Assembly: GCA_903813345.2 (NCBI GenBank)
Contig: CAIIXF020000008.1
Coordinates: 35,178,867 to 35,242,866, forward strand
From: Owenia fusiformis
Lineage: Eukaryota > Annelida > Polychaeta > Sabellida > Oweniidae
Length of the DNA stretch: 64,000 nt
Direction: 5' to 3'
The notes beneath the pieces are model-generated. The model was not told the origin of the DNA. It did no database searches and worked only from the letters and a program-made list of their open reading frames with translations. Position 1 is the stretch's first letter; the number at the start of each line of letters is the position of its first letter. This document shows, one piece after another, positions 25,601 to 37,600 of this stretch. Both the position numbers and the translations under genes were made by a program.

Positions 25601-28600
25601 TCATTTCATAAAACTTTAATTAAGGATTTGACCACTGAGATTAAATATTCTGCAATGAAATTAAAATATGAAAAAAAGAATTCAACAAAACCCTAGTTCC
25701 ACAAACTCATAAGTTCAAAAACGACACTGCTTCTCCCCCTCTCCCCCCATTCTGTTCTTATAAATCCATCTTCTTGCTATAAAGAGCATAAAGAAGCATT
25801 TGTAAATAAATAAATAAATTTGTAAAAAAAATAAATTTGTAAATCTACTACACAGTGGGATCCGAAGCCTGTACCATCCCTATAGTGTGTGCCAAATTGC
25901 TTTCTAAGTGGCTTAGTTAGGCTAAACCTATGTTGTGGTAGCTTACTATGAATTGACCCATAGTCATTTTAGACTGATCTATTATCTATTCATTTTTACT
26001 TGTCTGCAGTCAAAATAGTGACACGAAAGGGCTAAACGGCTTGCACCAAGGTGCGACCGTCAAAAAGATGAGTTTGAAAAATATACATTTTTTTAAATAA
26101 TACTTGTAAGTATACAAAATAAGATGCAAATTTGATATTGATGTGTAATGACAGTCCATTCGGGTGTGGTAATTTTATGAAAAACAATTATGGTAAAAAA
26201 TTTGATATTTATGACCTTAAAATGCGTTTTCAATTAAAAAGTTACTGTTGTCAAGGATATTATTCCTATTTTATATAGTCAGTGTTTTTTAAATATACCA
26301 ATAACCATTTCATCAGTTTTTGACAAAGTAAATAATTATAGGGCTCACACAAGGATCAACTTTGTTCATAGCATTTTCATATTAAGTGATTTTGAAAAAA
26401 TACGAAGGTAAACTCAATTTTATTTTTTATTTGTTGAAGAAAAAACAATTATATGTTTGTTTTCTTGTTTCGACTGAAAAATCTCAATTCATCGCCCTTG
26501 CTTCGCAAGCAGGAGAGTCTACACCAGTATGAAAAAGTCTTCAAAAAGTTGATCCTTGTGTGAGCCCTACAATTATTTACTTTGTCAAAAACTTATATAA
26601 TGGTTTTTCGGATATATAAAAATCATTTAATAGGTAAAATAGGAATAGAATCATTGACTTTTGATTTTGAATAAAAAAGGATTACGAGCATATAGTGCAT
26701 CACTTAGTTTATAGCTTGCAGACAGTGATCTAAGAGACATCATCTTGTAGTAATGGGTGTGACAGTGATGAGACGGGAATTGATTTTATAAATGCAAGTT
26801 TTGACAATCCTAGTATTGATTGTTTAATATTACGGACGTCATATTAAAAGATACCAATTTGCATTACATCAACATCAAAGAAGTTTGATTTGTTCACAGA
26901 TACGTGTCAGAGTGATACCTGTAGCAGTTGCACTAGATTGATATACAACAAGATATGTGTGAGCATTCATTGCAACATTTACTTAAGAGTTATAATTTTA
27001 CTAAATCTTTTGGTTTATTCAATTTGAATATTACTTTTGCAATAAAGATACCTTAGTTTTGAAACATTAGCAACAATTTAATTTCAAAAAGATCAGTTTT
27101 CAACTTCGTATATGTTTTGTTCATAAAATGTGTACTATTCAACATAGGTCAAAAGTCAGGGTAATTTCAAGTTTAAAATATCAATATCTAGTATAGTTGG
27201 CATTTTAAGGCATTTTGCCGATGGTGTGACCCTTCACAACCGATGATTATGTGACCTGAGGTTAAGATCAACTGAATGGGTGTAGGTAATTTCAAGGTCA
27301 TTATCTAGCAATTTGGTGTTTTAAGGCAATTGAGAACAATTCTGACCCTTGACAACCGATTATTAGGTGACCTGTTGTCAGGGTCAAGGTCTGTAGGTCA
27401 AGATCATTTCAAGGTCATCAATATCTAAATATTTGGCGTTTTTGGGCTGAGGTTAGCCTTTGTGAATCATGAATGTGTGACCTGAGGTCAAGGTTATTTC
27501 AAGGTCAAATATCAGTATCTAAGTATTTGGTGTATTAAGGCCCTGGTATCTGCTGTGGCCCCTAGCGACTCATGATAGGGTGACTTCCAAGGTCAATATC
27601 TAGCAATTTGGAGTTTAAAGGCAAATGAGAACAATTGTGACCTTTGGCGACCAATGATTAGGTGACCTGGTGTCAAGGTCATGTCAAGGTCAAGATCTAG
27701 GTAGTTGGCAAATGTGGGGCTACAGTCCTATTAAATGAATGACCAATGATAAAGTGACCAGAGATCTATAAGTCAATGTTTATGGATCAAGATCATTTCA
27801 AGGTCATAGCTCAATATCTGATTAGTATTTGGCGTTTTGGGGCTGAACGTGTTTTTGTGAAAACAATATGATTTTTCTTATGTAAAGTCCCTGTGATAAA
27901 AATGATATCATCCAACTTCTTCACTTGAAAAGAAAAAACATCATGAATATCCCTCAACCTTTATTTTTCAACTTATTTTTTATGATTTCATTCTGGTTTG
28001 ATTCCTTGACAACTTAATGATACACTACATGATTTTACTACTATATGTACGGGTATAAGCATCAAATGTGGTGCCACCTGTTATTAATAACATTCGTAAA
28101 CATAATGCTTGAATGTATCAATAAATTGAAATTGAAAATATAAATATTTGAAAATATATCTGAAATATTATTGATAAGATCCCCACCTTGTCACATTTTG
28201 AAAAATATTAGGCTTATTTTCTAAAGTATTTTTTCTTAATTCGAATATATCAAAAGTTCTTCTATGCGAATAAATCAAAAATTCTGAAAAGGGGATGGGT
28301 ATTGAAATGCGATAAAGTTAAAAACCACAAATTCCATGTTATTTTCCATTGGAAAAACTCAAACTATCCATTGTTTTCAACATAATTTTGATATCTCCAA
28401 AACTAGACTTTCATTACAATTCTACTAATGAAAAAGTTTTAGACCACTTGTTGAATAATATTTTTCATGCAATTCAAATAAAAAAGAAGAACCTCTGTTG
28501 AGTAAATAATTTCAAAAAAATGTTAAGATGGGTTCCCCATTCATAGTTTTTTAGATTGTTTGAATGATATTTTTATAATCATTGAGAATTGAATTTTCTT

Positions 28601-31600
28601 GAAAGATAACATATTGCGTTTTTGAGAAATGTCATATTTATATTGAGAAAGTAGTCATGGTAAAATATATGATGATCGGATATCACTTGCCATACTATAC
28701 CTGGTCCTTTGCCAATTTGAAGTGAATTGTAAAATCATATCAGAAGAGAGGACATCCAAATATAAGGTCATTTTATGACTGCAATCAGTAATCAACAGCC
28801 ATGAGAGATACTTTCTCTAGTAATTCTGAATTGGATCAGTATTGTATTGTATTGTATTGTATTGTATTGTATTGTATTGTATTGTATAATATGACCATTT
28901 AATTCACACTAGTTTCTTCATATGCCTGGACTAAAAAATCCCGAATCTGTTTGGGTGAAATAACCAAATGTGACCAATAATATGAGTATATTTGAGTATT
29001 GTCTCTTCACTTTCCAGTCAAAAATGTAAGATTTAAAAATATGATTACAAATAATTGCAGTAAAACATGCAAAATATAATGCACATTGGTTATTGAAATG
29101 TAAAGATAGTCCATGAGGGTATGGTTATATTATTAAAAACAATTATGGTAAAAATTGGGTATTTCTAACCATATAATGCTTTTTATTCCAAGTTCAATGA
29201 CATTCTTCCAATTTTACCTTTGAAATGATTTTCATACCGACGAATAACCGTTATATCAGTTTCTGGTAAAGTAAATAAGTGTAGGGCTTTCACAAGGATC
29301 AACGTTTTTTAAAGACTGTTTATGTACTTGTATATCCCCTGCCGTTCTAAGAGGAAGAGCAATGAATTCCGATTTTTCAGTCAAAACAATGAAATAAACA
29401 CACTCTGTTTATTTTGTTAAACATTTAACAAATAAAATTGTGTTTAACCTTATATTTTTTCAAAACATCACTAAATATGAAAATATTGCAAATAAAGTTG
29501 ATCCTTGTGTGAGCCCTATATTTATTTACTTTGCCCAAAATGAATATAATGGTAATTAAAATATTTTGAAAACATTGAATAGGTGAAATAGGAATATTAT
29601 CATTAACAACCATGACTTTTGAATTAAGATGTTAATTTTAGGTCAGAAATTTATAATTCTTCACAATTATTGTTTTTTATAAAAATGGCCACACGCAAAT
29701 GGACTATCATACTTATCAATATCAAATTTGCCCCCTATATTGTATACCCATTTCTATTATTTGAAAAAATAATTTTTTATCAAACTCATATTTTTGATGG
29801 TTGCACCTGGGTGCAAGCCGTTTAGCCCTTTCGTGTCACCTTTTTGAGTGCAGACAAGTAAAAATGAATAGTTGATGGACCAATCTATAATGATAATGGG
29901 TCACTTCATAGTAAGCTACCACAACATAGGTTTTTGTGATTTTCTGGAGTTTTGGCACACACTACTAGGAATACACAAGCATTAAATAAATAGGGAGTCT
30001 GATAAATCAGAATGTATCTACCCACATTCTGACGAACCCATTAAGACTATTCAGACCAGACATAATAATCAATACACAAAGCATAAAAGTATCTTAAAGC
30101 CAGAAAGCAACAGAATTGCTCATTGAATACAGAAACATGTGTATTAACAAATCAATACTTGTTCCGTGTTCCGTGTAATTAAAAGATGCTCAAATGTGAC
30201 CGTGGTTAAAAAAATGTTATTGAACCTTCAAAGCTTATCATGTCTAAGTAACTCTTACTGAGCCTCTGCTCCTATTATAAGGTGATGACCCACTCAAATA
30301 TGTTTCATTTATCCTAATCTCATCATGCAATATGATTACAATTTGTTGAGAATTATGCAGCATCAAAGATATATCAAAAAACTGTAGAGAGTTATATCTT
30401 AGTGCAATTCAAGCTTTTATCCCATACTTGGACGTGTTACAGGTTTATTTTCATCAGCGGGCAGATATAGCTTTAAGTCCCGCTTCGAGCGGATGTTCTC
30501 ATATTGGTTCATTTTTTATAATGTTCACATAATTACTGTTAACGACAATGGAGAAAAACGCAGACAATCACGATCTGTTAATGGTTTAAAGAAGGGAAGG
30601 AGCATATGTATCCCTGTTAATGAATATCTAAAAGAACAAAAATATCTGTCCACGGCCAAGAAAACAAAACTGGTCATGATCATTCTAAAATAATTCCACG
30701 GTTGGTTGGGAATTTTCTGAACTGTGGCCACACATTTTCATATATACTTTAATGACCAATGTGAACCAGATCACCAAGATTGGTATGGGATAAACAGATC
30801 ATCCTATAGTCGGTTCATGATATTGGAATTATCCCTTGGATAATATAGGATAATCTCTACATATTGACAAACTGTAATTATCTCAACTTAAACTTATAAT
30901 CAAAAGCCAATGGTTGCCAGGGCAACAGAGGCTGATTTCCTAATAAATAAAGGCACAGGAAACTCTGGGGAATCTATCTCATTAACTTCAGGATAGTGAC
31001 AAATAGCAAGGAAATTCCAAAATTATATGACCAAAGCAAAGTGTACATTGATTTCATTAAGGCCCTTAAAAATAGATTTCTGTTTAGCAATGCCTAGCTG
31101 GCATCCAAAACCTCTCTGGTCAACAAGCTCATCATGACAAACCAGGATATCTCAATTAATTCTTCTTTGAGCCATGTTTCTATAGAAATAGAAAGATGTG
31201 ATCATTATCAGAATGGGTCAAGCCCTTTTCTTTCAATTTCTTGGGATCAAAACACAAATAAAATTAAAAGTCTGATCACTTGGTCATTAAAGTATATATG
31301 AAAATGTGTGTTTTTAGATTAAGATTAGGCCAATTCTTGAAAATCAAAGTTTCCATAAAAACAACAAGGCATTAACATGCAAAATGTCACAGGCACCACC
31401 TGCCATGGTTACTAATGGCAAATGCCAACCACTAACTGCCAAACACCAACCACAAAAAAGTTGGAGACCACAACAACATGTCACCTATTGTTACCACTTG
31501 TGGTGGTGACACAATAAGTAGAGAGTCAGCAATGCCAAGATTTTAGTGGATTATCACAAAAAAATAAAAAATTTACTAAACAGAAAATTAACATGTATGG

Positions 31601-34600
31601 GCCTTCACTAGATTTGACTATCACTGCCACATACAATAGCATGAGCTGGCACTGATTGAATCAATGAAAGTAAACCAAAAAGTTGGCTGTAACATATTGA
31701 TTTAGCACCAAGTCCTTGCTTGTTTTTATGACAAAGTCATATCAAAGAGATAATGCCTGCCACGTCCATAAATGATGTACAGAACTTGATTTCTGGCTCA
31801 GTTCAGTCAACATTTAAATCATAATTTATAGAGAAGGTCAACATGTAAAATTATTGACCTATGCAGAGGTCGAATGTCAAACAATATCCTGATACTAGTA
31901 ATGTAAACTGACGAAACTGATTGCTGTGTCCCATTCGATTCAATTCGGGGTACAAATTCTGAGAGTTCCTTATTATATACAGGAAAACCTCGTCAAATCA
32001 AAATGTCACTTGGATCAGCAAAACTGATCAAATTGACGGGTCTTCACATTTCGGGTTTTTCATATATATGTAGTTGTATATGGCAGATTAAAAATGGGAC
32101 CAAAATAGCATTAATATTAAGAGGTGTTTAGATTAGAGAGGTTTTAATGTACAGTTTACATCTTACAACTTCATCTTTTATACCTCAGAGATTTTCAGTC
32201 AACAATCTCACATCACAATCTTTTAAAGTAAAACTTATTGCCATCATATCAGATTCAGTTTGAGCTACAAATGCTTAAAGTACAGTGCGTAGATGAACAG
32301 TATATTAAAGATATTCTTACGTCTTCATCTTTTACAGCTTTCAGATTTTCTGGACACTTTGCCTGGAGCACCTCCTCTGTGGAGCTAGTCTCAATCCACT
32401 CCTTAGGGACAGATCCTGTAGTGCTAGGGTCCAAATCCTGAAAAACATAGAGGATAAAACTCATAGAATATAGTATTTTGGCGAGCCTCTTAAATTGGCG
32501 AATTTAGGCGAATTAAAAGATTTGCCAAATTAAATAGTCGCTGGGTATATGTTCATCAAGAACACTGACAATGAGTATTGTGAATTTGGTTGGACGAGAG
32601 ATTGTCTGGGACACTTGCAAAACCGCCAATTTAAATAGACGCCAATAGGGCCAAAAACAAAAAATTGCCAAATTAAGTAGCGCCAAATTAAAGACAAATA
32701 CAGTATGTATAAACATGGAGGATAGAATTATTTAGAGCAGATAGCAGTAAACATTGGGAACAGCAATGAAATATATCATAACTATATAACCATTTGTTTT
32801 GGTGTAGCTATCATGATTGTAGAGATTTTTACCAAGACAGACAAAGATTAGGAAATATACTTCTTGGTCTTCAGAGTTCTGCAATTACATTTTAGCAAAG
32901 GTAGAATCAAATCTAGCAAAAACTGTTTCGAAAAATATTTCAAACTTATAATATGTTGCTACATATCATGTCTTGTATTTTCTCCAAAGTTCATTTTTTC
33001 AGGAAAACATAAGGTTTGTGCATTTATGTTGTTGTTAACCTATAAATATGCATATTTTTATTAATAGATTTATCATTTGGAGGAATTTACAAATATCATC
33101 ACTTTAAATATTTATTGCCAATATTCTCATTCACAAATAATAGGGGTGGATTATTAGATTAGTTTCAATGCCTTTTATAGCAAACTTAATCTTTTCCTGA
33201 TCAGTGTATAGAACCCTTGAATAAAGTTAATGTGGTGCAGTTATTAAATATTTGAAAATAACAATAGACACATTACAAATAAATTAATTTAGTTATAAAA
33301 TGAAATAGTTTGACTCTTTCAAATGTAGAAAATATTTTAAAGAAAATGTTATATCTTTAATTCCAAAGTAGAGCAATCATATTGTTATACTATTGGTCAA
33401 AATGTCATTTAAAATCCAATTGTCAAAACTATTAAATGTACACTAAAACACAATAGAAGATTAAAGACTGAAGCTCTACTGTAAATCTGGTATGTTTGAA
33501 TTTATACATATTTCTAATTTATTTTGTTTCTTATTTCATTATCTTTATTATTTTATTTATTATTTATTTTTTGGCACATACATATCTAATTGTTAGATAT
33601 CATATGTATGGTCATGTTAATCCCAGTTACATTGAAAAATAAAAATAAGTTGTGAAAATTGTACTTTAACAAATAAGAGGTTTACAGTATGTGACCCTAA
33701 CAACCTTGTATTCGTCAGTCAGCACTAGTTTTAGCTGATGTGAAATATGAGATATTTAACTTTTTTGAAAAAAACACCATGAGGATGAAACCATTAGGAC
33801 CCTCTGATAGAAGTTTGATGACACAAAAAATAGTGAAAACACCATGAAGAAGGAAGAGCAGAGTACAGTGAACATTAACAAATAAACTAAACTAAATAAA
33901 ACTTTTGTAATATTGACTATATTCCATCTTAGATATTCTCTATAGTAGAATGGTAGTGGAATATTAAAACTCAAGAACACAAATGACTCTACCATGACTT
34001 CAGTGTTAGATGTATCATTTAATGATAGATCTTTACTGACAACAACACAGTCAGCCCCAGAGACTAGGAACTTCATCCAACATGCGAATAAGGTAAGGTA
34101 ACTACAATAAAAATACATATAAATCGCAGAAAGAAATCCCAATTTTTTAGTGCTTACCCTGATTTTCAAAAATCTTGATTTTCCTATAAACACTCGATTT
34201 TTCCTAAAATCCCTACATTTTTTATTAAAAACTCCAATTTTTCAACGATACCCCCAGATTTTTCATAAAAAACTCCTAGGCGATTGGGGTCGTAACCACG
34301 AGGTTGCGAGTTCGAGACGCGTGTGCTCCTTGCGCTTATTCATTCCTGATTTATATAATCATTTTCTTTAAAAATTAGTTTGTGAATTTTCTCTTGCTTT
34401 TTAGATACCCAAATTTTCCAGCAAAAGAGCCTCATTTTCACCCCAATTCTTATCAAACAAACCCGATTTAAAAAACGAAATATCCTGATTTATTTTTTCC
34501 ACTTGATATGTATGAAATCCATATATTTTCTGATTTCAGCTAAGTGACAAAAAACTGAAAACATGGGAAAAGGCAGAAATCAAGATAAATACAATGGAAT

Positions 34601-37600
34601 CAACATTTCACAAGCCTCATGCCAAAATGAAAACAAATGCAATAAACTGGACAAAAAAATCAAAAATTGGTTCATTTGACAAAATAGCCCATGTACCAGG
34701 CGGGGGAAACGTCACAATACCAACAAATCCTTTAAAGTGGCGTCAACAATCTAAAGTTGGATCATTCGACAATATTCATCATAAACCTAAAGGAGGTGAT
34801 GTCATTATTGAAACTAACCCTTTAAAATGGAACAAAACATCAAAAGTTGGATCACTTGATAACAAACAACAGAAAGCACTTAAGGAGCAAATAAAACCAG
34901 ACAATGTTGAAAGTATCTCCAACCCAGTTGAGGAAGAGAGACCTAAACCTGAATCATTGAATACATCAAGCTATGAAGATCCCAGCGGCTATAGTGCAAT
35001 ATTCCATGAGGCTAAACGTCACAGACACGTCAAACGTAATCACAAGAAATTATCACTGGAGAGATGGAAACCTTTGCCAGCTATTGCATCCAAACCAAAA
35101 GTAGATAGTAACAATACAGATGAAAACAATGGTAATAAAACAATTAATTTTAAATTTGAAAGGGAGATGGAAAAACAAAAACGTATCGATGTTAGTGGAA
35201 TAGTTCTAAAGGATCTTCACTCTGATACAAACAATCTTCACACTGATGCAAATGATCTTCAAAATGACATAAATGATCTTCAAAATGATACAAATGATCT
35301 TCATGATAATACAAAAGATCTTCAAAATGACATAAAAGATCTGCATAATGATACAAATGATATTCAAAATGATACAAAAGATCTTCAAAATGCCATAAAA
35401 GATCTGTATAATGATACAAATGGTCTTCAAAATGATACAAATGATCTTCATAATGATACAAATGATCTTCAAAATGATACAAAAGATCTTCATAATGATA
35501 CAAATGATCTTCATAATGATACAAATGATCTTCAAAATGATACAAAAGATCTTCAAAATGATACAAATGATCTTCATAATGATACAAATGATCTTCATAA
35601 TGATACAAATGATCTTCAAAATGATACAAAAGATCTTCATAATGATACAAAAGATCTTCATAATGACATAAAAGATCTTCAGAATGACACAAATGATCTT
35701 CAAAATGATTTAAAAGATCTTCACACTGACACAAAGGATCTTCACAATAACAGTAAAGATTCTTGCAATGATACAAAGGATCTTCGCAATGACACAAAGG
35801 ATCTTCGAAATGACAAAAAAGATCTTCATAATGATACAAAAGATCTATATAATAATACAAATGACACAAAAGATCTTCATTATGATAACTTAAAAAATCT
35901 TCAAAATGATTTAAAAGATCTTCACACTGACTTAAATGATCTTCAAAATGATACTCAAGATCTTCATAATGACACAAAAGATTACCATAATGAGATGAAA
36001 CATCTTCACAATGATACAAATGATCTTCATAATGATACAAAAGATCTTCAGAAAGACACAAAAGATGAAATAAAAGATCTTCATAATGATACAAATGATC
36101 TTCAAAATGATACAAATAATCTTCATAGTGATACAAATGATCTTCAAAATGATACAAATAATCTTCATAATGATACATACGATCTTCATCATGAAAGAAA
36201 TGATCTTCAGAAACACACAAATGATCTTCAAAATGATAAAAAAGATCTTCAAAATGATACAAATGATCTTCATAATGATACAAATGATCTTAAAAATGAT
36301 ACAAAAGATCTTCAAAATGATACAAATGATCTTCATAATGATACAAATGATCTTCATAATGATACAAATGATCTTCATAATGATACAAATGATCTTCATA
36401 ATGATACAAATGATCTTCATAATGATACAAACGATCTTCATAATGATACAAATGATCTTCAAAATGATACAAATAATCTTCATAATGATACAAACGATCT
36501 TCATTATGAAAGAAATGATCTTCAGAAACACACAAATGATCTTCAAAATGATACAAATGATCTTCATAATGATACAAAGGATCTTCATAATGATAAAACC
36601 CAGGAATATAAAAGTGCAGCTACAGACAATGCAAAATATCACAATGGTACAATTCATCACAATGGTAATAACACAGATTCCCAAAACTACATCAAAACTG
36701 CTGAAAATGAAGATATTGCTACGTTTAAAACTGAAGTGAAATTCTTACAAGGAGAATCATCCCTAAAATTTAAAATGGAAGATGATGAAAATGTATCTAC
36801 AGATAATACAAAATATCTCAATGATACAGCAAATGGGAATTCTAGCAAAAATAACAAATCTGCTAAAAGTAATCCTAACCAAGATATTGGTACATTTAAA
36901 ACTGAAGTGAAATTCTTACAAGGGGAATCATCCCTTAAAAGCATCACTCAAACTTGTACAAATTCTCCTGGCCCTATAGATTTTGATAAAGATACAGAGA
37001 AAAATCTAAATGATAAGATACGTGAAATGGCACGGAAAGATCCATTAGCTTCATATGCTCCACCTACATATGCAAATATGTATAAAACAAACAAGAGGAT
37101 ACAAGAAAAGTTAAAAACTTATAGATCAAGAATTCCACAATTGCTGGAGCTTCAAATGAAGGAGAAAACGCATCTGCCACCTCAAACAATAAACACTCAG
37201 AATGTGCGTAAACCTGGGTCATATGAACAGAGAATCAAATACCAAAAATCACTGAAACTGAGATCTGATCCAAACCATCTGATCAAACATTCAAACATTC
37301 TAATACAAACTCAAAACAATATGACTGGCCATCCAACTGTGAATTATCAAAACCCTACATCAGATAATCTTCAAGATAACACGGATAATCATGATGATAG
37401 CCCAGTTCACGATAAAGACAATGCAGATAATCTTCAAGATAAAGCAGATAATAACCCAGTTCATGATAAAGACAATGCAGATGATCTTCAAGATAATGCA
37501 GATAATGATGATAATAACCCAGTTCATGAAAAAGACAATGCAGATAATCTTCAAGATAACGCAGATAATATTGATAATAACCCAGTTCATGATAAAAACA

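Larger units (their letters stand above)
25879..29969. mobile_element. Large nested foldback element in BPNT1 intron 3
   Basis: The outer ends are inverted copies: CCTATAGTGTGTGCCAAA on the left, TTTGGCACACACTACTAGG on the right. They continue for about 280 bp through GTTGTGGTAGCTTACTATGA and CGAAAGGGCTAAACGG. Inside each end lies a further long palindrome (26230-26690 and 29100-29700) sharing CACACAAGGATCAAC / GTTGATCCTTGTGTGAG. The 2.3-kb centre has an AGGTCA-rich array and no transposase frame. It looks like a non-autonomous foldback transposon. Confidence 0.75.

Noticed and set aside
33756-34193. 145-codon minus-strand open frame
   Set aside because: It overlaps the first exon of the tau-like gene on the other strand, is very rich in Phe/Leu/Ser as expected from AT-rich antisense, and has no recognisable domain.
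34273-34330. tRNA-like fragment (GGTTGCGAGTTCGAGAC)
   Set aside because: Only a B-box-like half is visible; no A box or body could be matched.
34594-34596. ATG at 34594 as start of the tau-like protein
   Set aside because: The frame is open upstream to a good acceptor at 34539, and an in-phase exon with a well-placed ATG lies at 33994-34092.
35192-36684. Long minus-strand and alternate-frame open frames (up to 363 codons)
   Set aside because: They are products of the 21-bp array, whose length is a multiple of three so that stop-free frames persist. The plus frame alone continues into non-repeat coding sequence with tau-type repeats.
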